This document shows, in pieces, positions 45,639 to 55,987 of a stretch of DNA of 64,000 nucleotides. How positions within the stretch are numbered: position 1 is the stretch's first letter; each line of letters begins with the position of its first letter. A model generated the notes under the pieces. It saw only the letters and a list, made by a program, of their open reading frames with translations, made no database searches and was not told the origin of the DNA. This stretch comes from Candidatus Zhuqueibacterota bacterium (GTDB lineage: Bacteria > Zhuqueibacterota > Zhuqueibacteria > Oceanimicrobiales > Oceanimicrobiaceae). The position numbers were made by a program, and so were the translations under genes. The stretch spans positions 1 to 64,000 of the forward strand of contig JAJDAD010000048.1 of the NCBI GenBank assembly GCA_029262055.1. Reading direction: 5' to 3'.

Positions 45639-46163
45639 ATGGAAATAAGTTCTACTTTTCCGTTCTCTGCAGCTGGCGCTGGTGTCCAGCAGCACGGGCA
45701 TTCAGACGAAACCGCAAGCTCTACCCGGCCGGGTGAACTAACGCCCGAAGAAGAGCAAAAGGTCCGGGAGCTGAAAAAAATAGATGCCGAAGTACGGCGC
45801 CACGAAGCTGCGCATAAAGCCGCAGCCGGCCAATTTGCCAGCGGCGGACCGACATTTGAGCTAGAAACCGGGCCGGACGGACGCAAGTATGCCGTGGGTG
45901 GTGAGGTAAAGATTGACACTTCCAAAGTCCCCGGTGATCCCGAAGCAACCATCAAGAAAGCCCAGGTCATTCAACGGGCCGCCCTCGCCCCAAAGGAGCC
46001 ATCAGGCCAGGACAGAAAAGTCGCGGCCCAGGCTCAGCAACTGGAACTCGAGGCCAGGCAGGAACTGGCTCAACAGAAGAAAGAGCAAACACAAACCTAC
46101 GGCAGCGACGGACGGACGGCACAAAGCACAGCCAATGCAAGCATTGTCGATTTGATAGTGTAG
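45639..46163 (+). CDS. Putative metalloprotease of the CJM1_0395/SprA-related family
   Basis: 'LTPEEEQKVRELKKIDAEVRRHEAAHKAAAGQFASGGPTFELETGPDGRKYAVGGEVKIDTSKVPGDPEATIKKAQVIQRAALAP' with HEAAH; SD GGAG 8 nt upstream. Confidence 0.85.
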   Translation: MEISSTFPFSAAGAGVQQHGHSDETASSTRPGELTPEEEQKVRELKKIDAEVRRHEAAHKAAAGQFASGGPTFELETGPDGRKYAVGGEVKIDTSKVPGDPEATIKKAQVIQRAALAPKEPSGQDRKVAAQAQQLELEARQELAQQKKEQTQTYGSDGRTAQSTANASIVDLIV

Positions 46164-46444
46164 CCCTTCTCTACGGCCCGCTCGGACCGTCCCCAGGATA
46201 TTCTCTGTCCGGCCAGGAAAATGCGTGGCCACGGTCTCTTCCACACTACCTGAAACTGAATACGCACTCCCACCCTTGATGCATGTCGGCCTCAACCCAA
46301 AGTATCTTCAGCTCGGCAGACGCTTTCGAGCTCGAAGGCCCGGCTTTTTGATGTTGCATTGCATCCGGCGAACGGCTACATTATTTCCCACTAATTCTAA
46401 GTAGATCGTTTGTGGCGTAACGACAGATCCCAAGGAATCCACGA

Positions 46445-49252
46445 ATGGACAAAGCGAGATTCTATAAGCTCCTCATCAATATCCTTGCTCTCTATCTTCT
46501 CAGTGTGGCGCTATTCAACCTCGGCCGCAATGTCACCAGTACCACCGATGAAAACCTGTTTCGCGATGCGCCCTCCAGGCTCTACATTTCCAAGAACATT
46601 CCCGTTACAAGTGAACCGGACTCCAGCCACCCTGGCATCATGCCCGATTCAATCCAGGTTGGCGATTTCCTGGTATCCGTCCAGGGCCGACGCCTTCAGA
46701 CATCCGTAGAAGTAACCGAACATCTGGCCCAATTGTCTCCGAACGCCCTGGTCAAGCTCGAAGTGTTCAGAACATCCTCGAATAGTTCATTCCAGGTCAC
46801 CGTCGACCGGCAAGCGCTCCCGGACGATTTTGCCCGTCAGATACCACAAGCCGCCTATGTTTACCAGATTGAGCCTGAGGGGGCGTCAGAACGTGCGGGC
46901 ATGCAGGTTGGGGATTTAATCGTTGCAATAAACGGTCGACATTTCGCGGATGCTATAGAAGCCACTGTTATTCTGCAACGTGCGGAGAGTGGCAAGACCA
47001 CCTCTTACGACATTATCCGAGATGACCAAAACATTCAACTGGCCGTCAACCTGGCGCGCCTTGGACTCAGGTTCTCTGAATTCAGCATGTTCTTATCCGG
47101 GTTAATATTTTGGGGCGCGGGCGCTTTTCTTGGGGTCAAGAATCTCGGCAACGCAGCAGCGAAAAGACTGGGGATGGGGTTTCTGCTGTTCGGGTTCTTC
47201 TTTATGGCTACCTCCATGCTGCAAGACCGTTCGCTTGACGCCTTTGCCACGCTGCGCACAGCCACGCTGCTCCTCTCGACGCCATTTGCTCTGGCGTTTT
47301 CGCTTGACAGCGCGCTGTATTTTCCGGACCAGAGGAGGCGTCTGACCAGCAGGCCCTGGGCCGCACGATCCGCATATCTCGTGGCCGCACTCTTTTCGGC
47401 CTATTTTTTCGTTTTTGTGTTGGGTCCGTGGCAAAGCCTGGGTTTGGCCCAGGCTGGTTTTTGGAGCATGATAATCTTAATGCTCCTTTATAAAGCTGTC
47501 TCCTACTATCTTTGCAGGGCAGATGGGACCAAAGAAGACAGAAAAATCCGTAGAACCATCTCCTTCACCACATTGGGGGCATTCCTGGCGTCGGCCCTGG
47601 TCGTATACCTCGCGGTCCGCAGCGGCGATTTCCGACAACAAGGATATGCCGGCATCCCTCTGACCATCATTCCGCTTGCGTATCTTTACCTCATTGGTCG
47701 CTACCAGCTTTTGGGTATTGATTTACACATCCGCCGTAACATTCAATACATTGTGGTCTCTACTATCTGGCTGTCTTTTCTTGGTATAGTGCTCGCAAAA
47801 TCTATCCTGCTCCTACCTGACTTTTCCCTGGAGATTCCCAATATCAGCTTCACCGGCAAATCATTTGTGGTCATCGACACACCACCTGATCCGGCGACAC
47901 ATGACTTCTGGGAAAAACTCATCATGATTCTCTTGGCTCTGGGGATGACGTTTCTTTCCTGGCGCGTTGCGAAAGCCGGACAACGCAGTATCAATCGTGT
48001 ATTCAATCGACGCCAATTCGATATGGGCAGCGCAACCGCAGAGTTGGCTGAAATAATGGCCACGAAGCTTGGGATGGTCGAGCTGGCGCGCGGCATCATA
48101 GAGAAACTTGCCCGGTTGATGCAGCTAAAGAACATCGGCATCCTGTTTTTTAGAGATCAAAGAGTCTGTTGCTGCCACGAAGCATACGGCGTCCAGATAG
48201 ACAGCTGGGACCGACTCTGCTCGCAGGAGGGCGGACAGCTTATCGCAGAACTGAATCGTTATCGCACGGAGTCGAGGTTTAGCATTGAAAACCTGCCTTA
48301 CGGCCTCAAGGAAGACTTTCGGCAAAATGGTTTTCGGCATATTCTACCTATTCGGTTCAAAGATAAGCTGGTCGGAACCTTCTTAATCGGAGAAAAACTA
48401 TCTGAGTCCCCTTTGCACCTCGACGACCTGACATTTCTTTCCGCGACGGCGCAACAGGCTTCCATCGCGATAGAGAATGCCTTCCTGCATGAAGAATTAA
48501 CCGAGCAGGAACGCCTGAAGCACGAATTGGACATCGCACGCCGGATTCAAATGGCGTCGCTCCCGCAAAAGACGCCACAGGTCAGCGGTCTGGACATCTC
48601 CGGGATCTCGATTCCCGCCGCCGAAGTAGGCGGGGATTACTTTGACTACCTGAATGGGACCAGACCGGGCCTAACCGTAATCGTTGGGGATGTGAGTGGC
48701 AAAGGGACCTCCGCTGCCCTGTATATGTCCAAGGCCCAGGGAATCATTCGCTCTTTGCATGCTTTTGATCTTTCACCCAAGGAACTGTTTGTCAGGGCAA
48801 ACCACCTGCTCTGCCAGGATTTGGAAAAGAAATCGTTCATAACGGCTCTGGGCGCACAGTTCGACACATCGCGCCGCAACCTGGTGTTGGCCCGGGCCGG
48901 TCACCTACCGCTTTTCCACTATGACGCCATGACTGACTCAGTGAAGCTCTTGACGCCACCCGGGCTCGGCCTGGGCCTGGACGGTGCGGATATTTTTGTC
49001 AATCACCTTGAAGAAAAGACCATATCTTATGCCGCCGGAGACATCTTTCTCTTTGTCACGGATGGGATAACCGAGGCGCAAACAGCCTACGGGAACGAGT
49101 TTGGGGAGGAGAGGCTTGCGGAGCTTCTCAAACTGAGTTGTGCGGATGGTGCCCACGAAATCCGTGAGCGTGTTCTGGCGGAAGTCAGGAGTTTCGTCAG
49201 GGATTCACTGCAGCATGACGATCAAACAATCGTGGTGGTCAAGGCCGGATAG
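46445..49252 (+). CDS. PDZ - multi-TM - GAF - PP2C/SpoIIE serine phosphatase
   Basis: PDZ 'IEPEGASERAGMQVGDLIVAINGRHF', TM block, GAF, SpoIIE 'DIARRIQMASLPQKTPQVSGLDISGISIPAAEVGGDYFDYL...VIVGDVSGKGTSAALYMSKAQGIIRSL'. Confidence 0.92.
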   Translation: MDKARFYKLLINILALYLLSVALFNLGRNVTSTTDENLFRDAPSRLYISKNIPVTSEPDSSHPGIMPDSIQVGDFLVSVQGRRLQTSVEVTEHLAQLSPNALVKLEVFRTSSNSSFQVTVDRQALPDDFARQIPQAAYVYQIEPEGASERAGMQVGDLIVAINGRHFADAIEATVILQRAESGKTTSYDIIRDDQNIQLAVNLARLGLRFSEFSMFLSGLIFWGAGAFLGVKNLGNAAAKRLGMGFLLFGFFFMATSMLQDRSLDAFATLRTATLLLSTPFALAFSLDSALYFPDQRRRLTSRPWAARSAYLVAALFSAYFFVFVLGPWQSLGLAQAGFWSMIILMLLYKAVSYYLCRADGTKEDRKIRRTISFTTLGAFLASALVVYLAVRSGDFRQQGYAGIPLTIIPLAYLYLIGRYQLLGIDLHIRRNIQYIVVSTIWLSFLGIVLAKSILLLPDFSLEIPNISFTGKSFVVIDTPPDPATHDFWEKLIMILLALGMTFLSWRVAKAGQRSINRVFNRRQFDMGSATAELAEIMATKLGMVELARGIIEKLARLMQLKNIGILFFRDQRVCCCHEAYGVQIDSWDRLCSQEGGQLIAELNRYRTESRFSIENLPYGLKEDFRQNGFRHILPIRFKDKLVGTFLIGEKLSESPLHLDDLTFLSATAQQASIAIENAFLHEELTEQERLKHELDIARRIQMASLPQKTPQVSGLDISGISIPAAEVGGDYFDYLNGTRPGLTVIVGDVSGKGTSAALYMSKAQGIIRSLHAFDLSPKELFVRANHLLCQDLEKKSFITALGAQFDTSRRNLVLARAGHLPLFHYDAMTDSVKLLTPPGLGLGLDGADIFVNHLEEKTISYAAGDIFLFVTDGITEAQTAYGNEFGEERLAELLKLSCADGAHEIRERVLAEVRSFVRDSLQHDDQTIVVVKAG

Positions 49253-50630
49253 AATCCGAGCCATGCATACCTGATCTTGCGATCGGTAAATAGACGGAAA
49301 AAGTCGTTCCCTGGCCCCGCACGCTCTCCACTTTGATTTCGCCGCCATGTTCCTCAACTATTTTGTAGGTAATTGATAACCCGAGCCCCGTGCCAACGCC
49401 AACCCCTTTGGTGGTGAAACCCGGGTCGAAGACTTTTTCCAGGGCTGCAGACTCGATACCAGCCCCGGTATCGCTCACCGCGACACATATTTTGCCATCT
49501 GTGAAACTGGTAGCAATTGTGATCTCCCCTTTGTTCCTGATTGCCTGGCAGGCATTGACCAGGAGGTTCATAAACACCTGGTTTATCTGATTGGCGTAGC
49601 AGGTGATCTTGGGAAGGTCGCCATACTTCTTATTGACCTTGATGCGGTTCCGGCTCAGGTGGGCGGTCAGAGTAAGTGTACTGTCAATGCCCTCATGCAG
49701 GTCGACCGTCTTGATATCCTCCTCGTCCAGCCTGGCGAAATTGCGCAGTGATTTTACAATATTGCAAATGCGGTCACAAGCGGTTTCATTGACCCGGGCC
49801 AGTTTGTCGAGCATGTCAACGGTCTTCTGTCTGGCCAATGTGTCCGGTGCCGGCTTGCCGGCCGCTTCTTTCAGCCGCCTAAAACACCGCAAGAATGTGT
49901 CCGTGTTGCTGCTGATAGAACCCAGAGGGGTGTTGATCTCATGCGCGACGCCAGCGACCAGCATCCCGAGGGATGCCATTTTCTCAGACCGCAAGAGTTG
50001 CAGTTGCGTTGTTTGCAGCTCGTCATAGGCTTTCTGCAGCTCACGATGCTTGTCCTGAACCTCCACGGCTCTTTCTTCGACCAGCGACTCCAGGTTGGTG
50101 TTTAGGTTCTCCAGCTTTTTGTAGGTTCTGGCATTCTCGATCGCAACCCCTGCCAGGTTTGCAAAGCCCTCGAGAAAGGCCAGATCTTCCTCCTTGAAGA
50201 AGTGCCCGGAATCCGTAGTATCAAGATAAATGGTGCCGATCAGATGCTCCCTGGTTTTGAGTGGCACGCAAATCACCGACTTGATTCTATGACGGATGAG
50301 GCTACTGCTTGCGTCAGCGCCATGCATGTCCGGCACCTTTTGCAGAAGGACGGGTTTTCCTTCAGATTTGACCTTGTTGATGATACTTCGACTGAGGGCG
50401 ACCACCTCGGGGATACTGTTCTTTTCGATGCTTCGTGCAACCTGAACGGTGAGTTCCTCGGATCCTCGCTCGCGAAGCAAGAGTACACCTTTTTCAGCCT
50501 CGAGAAGCTTGATGGCCAGATCCATTATTTCATCGAGAAGCTTCTGGAGATTGAGCTGGGAATTGATCTTCCCGCTCACCTCATACAGGGTAATTAGCTG
50601 GGCATGGGTTATGTTTGAGTGGTCACTCAT
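49239..50630 (-). CDS. GAF-domain sensor histidine kinase
   Basis: GAF segment, 'LLVAGVAHEINTPLGSISSNTDTFLRC', 'QVFMNLLVNACQAIRNKGEITI', 'GVGTGLGLSITYKIVEEHGGEI'. Confidence 0.93.
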   Translation of the reverse strand: MSDHSNITHAQLITLYEVSGKINSQLNLQKLLDEIMDLAIKLLEAEKGVLLLRERGSEELTVQVARSIEKNSIPEVVALSRSIINKVKSEGKPVLLQKVPDMHGADASSSLIRHRIKSVICVPLKTREHLIGTIYLDTTDSGHFFKEEDLAFLEGFANLAGVAIENARTYKKLENLNTNLESLVEERAVEVQDKHRELQKAYDELQTTQLQLLRSEKMASLGMLVAGVAHEINTPLGSISSNTDTFLRCFRRLKEAAGKPAPDTLARQKTVDMLDKLARVNETACDRICNIVKSLRNFARLDEEDIKTVDLHEGIDSTLTLTAHLSRNRIKVNKKYGDLPKITCYANQINQVFMNLLVNACQAIRNKGEITIATSFTDGKICVAVSDTGAGIESAALEKVFDPGFTTKGVGVGTGLGLSITYKIVEEHGGEIKVESVRGQGTTFSVYLPIARSGMHGSDSIRP

Positions 50631-50642
50631 GGATCGCTTTTC

Positions 50643-51134
50643 TCAGGCAAATGCTTTCAGGATTTCCCGGTGCAATCCATGCAGGTCGCCATATGCCTTC
50701 TGAATCTCGCCAACCTTCCTGTCAAGCTCACGCATCAGTTTTTGTTTTTCCAGCCCGTTGCGGATGACAATACGAAGGTCGTCGTTGTCCCAGGGCTTTT
50801 CGATGTATTGGAATAGACCGACGTCGTTTATCGCCTTGATTGCGTTCTCCTTGTCCGCGTAGCCGGTGAGGATAATCCGTGTGATTTTGGGATCGATCTC
50901 TTTGACCTTGGCCAGAAACGTGATACCATCCATATCCGGCATCAGATAATCAGAGATAACCAGGTCGATGGAGTTGTTCCTGATATGTTCGAGTGCTTCC
51001 GAGCCCCTGGTGAAGGTGATGATATCGTACTCGGTTTCAAGCTCCAGGAATGAACTCAGACTGGTGGTCACCATTTCTTCATCGTCGAGGATCAGAATCT
51101 TTTCGACGGAGTTGTCGGTTTCTTTATCGGACAT
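50643..51134 (-). CDS. Response regulator (receiver plus short coiled C-term)
   Basis: 'KILILDDEEMVTTSLSSFLELETEYDIITFTRGSEALEHIRNNSIDLVISDYLMPDMDGITFLAKVK'. Confidence 0.93.
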   Translation of the reverse strand: MSDKETDNSVEKILILDDEEMVTTSLSSFLELETEYDIITFTRGSEALEHIRNNSIDLVISDYLMPDMDGITFLAKVKEIDPKITRIILTGYADKENAIKAINDVGLFQYIEKPWDNDDLRIVIRNGLEKQKLMRELDRKVGEIQKAYGDLHGLHREILKAFA

Positions 51135-51183
51135 AGAGCGTGCTCCAAGGAGAGACTATTGGGAGGTTCATAGATTAGATTAA

Positions 51184-51615
51184 TTATAGACCTGGTTTGA
51201 CCAGTTCAGTAAGAGAGCGCAGGCGGCGGGACAGGGATCGCAGCACAGCCTCCGCGATTCTAACGTGGTCAGACAGCAGGTCATAAAAATCTTCTTTAGT
51301 TATTCTCAAGACTTCAGTTTCTTCCAGCGCAGTGGCTGTGGCGACCCTGGGCTGATTATCGAATAGTGCCCAGGTGCCCATCGCTTCCCTGTTGCCGACG
51401 ACACCGATTTCCTGATCGTCACGGTGCAGGCGAATTTTGCCCTGAATAACCAAAAACAGGGAGTCGGCTGAGTCATTAGTTTCATACAAAGTCGCGCCGG
51501 ACAGGAACCTGACTTCCTCTGCAATCACAGCCAAGTGGGTCAAGTCTTCAATCCGTACTTCCTTGAAGACGTCAATGTCCTGTAGAAAAATTACCTTTTC
51601 GATTACCGAATACAT
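51184..51615 (-). CDS. Stand-alone cyclic nucleotide-binding (CAP_ED) domain protein
   Basis: 'IFLQDIDVFKEVRIEDLTHLAVIAEEVRFLSGATLYETNDSADSLFLVIQGKIRLH...TWALFDNQPRVATATALEETEVLRITKEDFYDLL'. Confidence 0.88.
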   Translation of the reverse strand: MYSVIEKVIFLQDIDVFKEVRIEDLTHLAVIAEEVRFLSGATLYETNDSADSLFLVIQGKIRLHRDDQEIGVVGNREAMGTWALFDNQPRVATATALEETEVLRITKEDFYDLLSDHVRIAEAVLRSLSRRLRSLTELVKPGL

Positions 51616-51829
51616 CGTTGTCTTGAATCTTCCTCGTTCCCGGGTTTACACTTTGCCGGCGCCAGCCTGAGACTGTCAAACCGTAAATTGCAAAGAAGAA
51701 AGACCAAAATCAATTCAATAATGATCTTGTTGATCGCTCTGCCCATGGAACCGGAGCAATACTCCACTGATTTCGTTGGGCCAATTGCCGATATGCAAAA
51801 AAGACGAAAATGACAGGAGCTTGGCGGGG

Positions 51830-54613
51830 TCAAGCCTCATCCGCTTGATTGGCAGATCTTTCAAGAACCAGCCCAGCTGTCTCCCGGACAATGGCGTCCT
51901 TTGCTTGCTGCGCCGCAACGACTTCGTCGCGAAGTTCTTCGGTTAAACCACACACCCAGGTCTGATACAACGCACATGCCTGTAACCAGGAGTCATTCCC
52001 TTTCAGCAGATCCAGAATCAGATCCTTCTGTGTCCTGACATTTACGTCGATTAACCCGTCAGCTTTCTGCAACACCTGGTCGATTGGCAGATCATCAACC
52101 ACAGGCAGGAGTAGAGACTTGTGGTCCTTAGAGAGGGTATTGTCCAGAAATTCAACTGCGTTCACGCGGACTGAACGAGTGGCACTGGTAGTAGCGGCAA
52201 AGGCATTATAGATGTCTTTTGGCGGATAGCGCAGCCCAAGAAGTCGAAAAATGCGCTCCAGATGATCGTCCAGGCGCTCTTGCAACGATCTCTGCAAAAG
52301 GTTTCGGCCGTCCCTTTCCTGCTGGCTATTGGTGGACTCCGCCAGATGAAAATAGGCCAGGGTCTGGTAATACATTTTTGTCTCTTCCAGCAAGACCCGG
52401 TCAACGCGCGTATCAAATTTCAGGTCGGAATAGTTGGTCCTCAGCCTGTTAAGCGCCTTGATGATTCTGTACCGGAGTGTGTCATCGGCACCATCCAGCT
52501 TCTCAAGCAAAGCTTCGACGGATTCCTGAGTCCCGAGCAAGGCCAGGCTCCTGGGGATTTCCATGCGCACTGCCGGCGCAACCTTCTGGTCAGACAGGGT
52601 GGCGACCAGCTCGGGCAGGATTTCTTCACCAAGGTTGGCCAACGCAGCTCTGGCGGCTTTTCGCAATGACCGGTCAGCCAGACTCTCCACCAGATCAGGC
52701 AGAAACTCCGCGGCGTGAATTTGTCCGATACTTGCAACAGCGGTTTGCCGTACAGTCTGATCGGGGTCTTGCAGTAGTTGGCGGAGATAGGCTTTCGCGT
52801 TGCTGATTCCGGGATGGCCCAGGGCCTGTGCTGCTTCGGTGCGGCTCGAACAGTCGCCCTGCAAAAACGTTTCAAGGACTTCAGGGGTTATATAGTGCTT
52901 TGCCAGATGCGGCTGGCTGGCCACATATTGCAGGGTGCCTCCGCGCAAATGCCGGTCGTCCGCTGCCAGTCCTTTCCTGATGAGAGTTTCTGGGGCCTGC
53001 TCGGAAAACTCCACATAAAAGCTAACCGCCTCGCGGCGCACATCCGTGTTTTCATCCCTAATCAGGGGTTGCACGGACGGCAAAAGGCCCTTGAGCTTGT
53101 GGGCGTAAACCGCCTGCAACGTGTGGTAGCGAACGTTGGCGGATTTATGCCGGAGCAACGGTTCGAGGGGCGGCTTCAGATCAACACCCTGCACCGATGT
53201 CAGGATTCTTAGTGCGTAAACTACCTGTCGTTCGTTACGACTTGCCAGTGACAATAGGAGGGAATTGATCGTGGCTTCATCTTTAATGCTAACCGGAATC
53301 TCATCGTAGTCGATCCGGCGTTTGGCAATCGCCAGCCTGAACGAGTTAACATATTCTTTGTTGATTACGATGGCTAACCCGATCCAGACTATTGTGATTC
53401 CGAGTACTAGAAGACTAATCTCAGAAATTGTAAACCCAAGCCCGGTGTAGAAAACCAGAAGCACCAACCCCGCCAGCCCGCGCGCAAAGCGATCCACAAA
53501 CATATCGATAAATCCCTTTGCCTTCCTTTTGAGCTCCGTAGGCACCGGCAGAAACAAGAGTTCGATTCCGACCTTATTAATCGAGTGACGAAAGGCGCCG
53601 TCACCGACCTTTAATGCCAAAATGGAGGTCAAGCCGAATCCGAGGAAAACCCATGTCGAAGATAGCGCCAAAGCCACGGGTAAAAACAAAATTGTCATGC
53701 CGACACCGAAACGCTGCAAGATTGTATTGGCAAAAACCACTTGAAACAACAGAGCTGCGATACTGAGGTTCGAAAGCCAGAAGCCCAGGAACCCGGTCAG
53801 TGAGTCGGTGTCAGACATCTGTCGGGATGCGAAGGCGATAAATTGAAAATCGGCAATTTGTACAGCCATGTAGGTGAGGGCGACAATTGCCACCAGGCAG
53901 AGAACGTGCCTTGAACCCCTGATCGAGGCAAACATGTCGCCAGACAAGCCTACGCTGCGGGATGCGTCCTGAGAGGCCTGACCGCGCCGGGCAGTCTCCA
54001 GAGAGATATCACGATTTTTCCAGGCCTGATCAATCAGTACAAAAGCGACCGACAGCAATCCAACACAGAAAAATGCCAGATTTGAAGTGCCGCCCAGGAC
54101 TGTGACAAGTATGCGCGTGCAGTAACCACCCAGAATCCCGCCAAGCAAACCGCTAGCGGTCAGGATGGGGAAGATTCTCTTCGCCTCACGCACATTGAAG
54201 ACGTAGTTGGTCAAGAGCCAGAACTGCGTCGTCGTCAAAACGCCGTAAATACTGGCCCAGATAAACAAGACATAATAGAGGACAGGGGAGTCAATCTGTA
54301 GAGAGAGCAGCCAGCGCTGGCCAAGTAAGGTGGCAATCAAAAAGAGGGTGCTGGACTTGATCAGTAAATCCAGCTTAAGCCTGCGCGAAATCCGCAGGTA
54401 CAGAGCCACAAACACGCCTGCGACCAGCGCCAGCACCATATAAAGAACCGGTAACTGCTCCAGGCCCAGATTTGACACGAACAAAGACCTGGTCATCGGT
54501 TTGAGGACATTGTACGAAGCGACCACCACAAAAATGTAGGCGGACATGATGGCCACTCGTTTGAGCTCACCCGGTCTCAGGTCGATCGACTTTTCGAATA
54601 GTCTGACTTTCAT
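51830..54613 (-). CDS. NTT/MFS-like 12-TM transporter fused to HEAT repeats
   Basis: N-term 'RVAIMSAYIFVVVASYNVLKPMTRSLFVSNLGLEQLPVLYM', many TMs, then HEAT units 'PLLRHKSANVRYHTLQAVYA', 'PLIRDENTDVRREAVSFYVE', 'QLLQDPDQTVRQTAVASIGQI'. Confidence 0.85.
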   Translation of the reverse strand: MKVRLFEKSIDLRPGELKRVAIMSAYIFVVVASYNVLKPMTRSLFVSNLGLEQLPVLYMVLALVAGVFVALYLRISRRLKLDLLIKSSTLFLIATLLGQRWLLSLQIDSPVLYYVLFIWASIYGVLTTTQFWLLTNYVFNVREAKRIFPILTASGLLGGILGGYCTRILVTVLGGTSNLAFFCVGLLSVAFVLIDQAWKNRDISLETARRGQASQDASRSVGLSGDMFASIRGSRHVLCLVAIVALTYMAVQIADFQFIAFASRQMSDTDSLTGFLGFWLSNLSIAALLFQVVFANTILQRFGVGMTILFLPVALALSSTWVFLGFGLTSILALKVGDGAFRHSINKVGIELLFLPVPTELKRKAKGFIDMFVDRFARGLAGLVLLVFYTGLGFTISEISLLVLGITIVWIGLAIVINKEYVNSFRLAIAKRRIDYDEIPVSIKDEATINSLLLSLASRNERQVVYALRILTSVQGVDLKPPLEPLLRHKSANVRYHTLQAVYAHKLKGLLPSVQPLIRDENTDVRREAVSFYVEFSEQAPETLIRKGLAADDRHLRGGTLQYVASQPHLAKHYITPEVLETFLQGDCSSRTEAAQALGHPGISNAKAYLRQLLQDPDQTVRQTAVASIGQIHAAEFLPDLVESLADRSLRKAARAALANLGEEILPELVATLSDQKVAPAVRMEIPRSLALLGTQESVEALLEKLDGADDTLRYRIIKALNRLRTNYSDLKFDTRVDRVLLEETKMYYQTLAYFHLAESTNSQQERDGRNLLQRSLQERLDDHLERIFRLLGLRYPPKDIYNAFAATTSATRSVRVNAVEFLDNTLSKDHKSLLLPVVDDLPIDQVLQKADGLIDVNVRTQKDLILDLLKGNDSWLQACALYQTWVCGLTEELRDEVVAAQQAKDAIVRETAGLVLERSANQADEA

Positions 54614-54910
54614 TGCAGGGTCGACTGTTTATTGAAGCGTGTATGTCATTGGAATACGGCCGGCTTTCTCAGTCATTTTCTAAATTGGACTGGCACATAC
54701 AACTCAAAATATATCGATCTAACCTGTATGAGTCAATCTAAAATCGGCTCCGATTAGTAATTGTAAATCCAAAGTTTAGTAAGTACATACGGCAGCAATA
54801 CACGCAAGCTCACCCGGGACGTCTGACTGCACTGCCCACTTGCGGAATAAGGGAATGGCCTTGCGTAGCTAAGATGCCAGGCAAGTTATGGGGAAGCCGG
54901 AATGGCAGCC

Positions 54911-55939
54911 TCAGACGGGCAGAAGCTCAGCGATGAATCGTCCATCATGCATGATGGCCTTATCCTCGACCCAGATATTGAAATCCCGTCCCACGCAGTC
55001 GATGTGCGTGGTGGACGTCCAGTCCTGGCCGGTATGCTCACTGTACGGGTGTCCGAAGGCGATGTGGATGCCCGGCATCTTTTCATCCTGCAGGATATTT
55101 CCGATGATCTCCGTGGCCGCGAGGTTGGTACCGATGGCGAACTCACCCACACGGTTACTGTTTTCGTCGGTGTTGACATATTGTTCAAACTCGTGCAGAA
55201 GGCTTTTGTTTTCACACGACATTTTTCTGATGCGGGTATTTTCAATCTCGATGGACAGGGGCGTCTTCTTCAGGTCGCCGTACTTCTTGCACAGGTAGTT
55301 GCCGACGACTCCGTCCACCACGAAAAGTCCGTTGATATTGTGGGGCGAAGTGAAAATCTCGCCGCCGGGCAGATTGCCCCATTTGTCCGGGCTAATGATG
55401 CCGCTGGTATTCAGCCAGCGCAATTCCGGCGAAAACTCAACGTGGATATCGGTGCCGGCAGCGGTCTTTGCCCTCAGCTTGGTGGCCTCGCGAATTCCAG
55501 CCAACAGACGCTTGCCCAAAGCATCAATTTGATTAAAATCAGCCAGCATTCCCTGCAGCATGATCTTCTTGCTAATATTGACCATGTGCCCGTGCCGGAT
55601 CTTTCTGCGGTTGATGACCTCGACCATCTGCATTCGGATGCGGAGCTCTCCCGGCTCCGCGGAGGCCGCATAGATGCTGACCTGAGACCTCTCCAGAAAC
55701 TCAAGGATTATGCCCGGCATGTCCGCGACAGGCCGGGGCGCGAAGTCCTCCAAAACGAATACATGCACAGGACTTCCTACCTGGTCGGCTTCATCCTTCA
55801 GGGCAGCAGCGATTTCGCATGCTTCCCGGTCAGTAATGATGGTGATGGTCTCTTCAGGTTGCAGTTTCAAGCAGGTATGAATCGCGTTGAACGCGCCAGC
55901 GCGCAAGCTGGAATCTATCTCTATTTTGCTAAAGTCCAT
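54911..55939 (-). CDS. Leucyl aminopeptidase/M29 metallopeptidase-like protein
   Basis: 'AKTAAGTDIHVEF...NLPGGEIFTSP...VGEFAIGTNLAATEIIGNILQDEKMPGIHIAFGHPYSEHTGQDWTSTTHIDCV'. Confidence 0.8.
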   Translation of the reverse strand: MDFSKIEIDSSLRAGAFNAIHTCLKLQPEETITIITDREACEIAAALKDEADQVGSPVHVFVLEDFAPRPVADMPGIILEFLERSQVSIYAASAEPGELRIRMQMVEVINRRKIRHGHMVNISKKIMLQGMLADFNQIDALGKRLLAGIREATKLRAKTAAGTDIHVEFSPELRWLNTSGIISPDKWGNLPGGEIFTSPHNINGLFVVDGVVGNYLCKKYGDLKKTPLSIEIENTRIRKMSCENKSLLHEFEQYVNTDENSNRVGEFAIGTNLAATEIIGNILQDEKMPGIHIAFGHPYSEHTGQDWTSTTHIDCVGRDFNIWVEDKAIMHDGRFIAELLPV

Positions 55940-55987
55940 TTCGAGTCGTGTTCGAATCTCCAGGTGACGGCTGAGCGTTTTAGTGAG

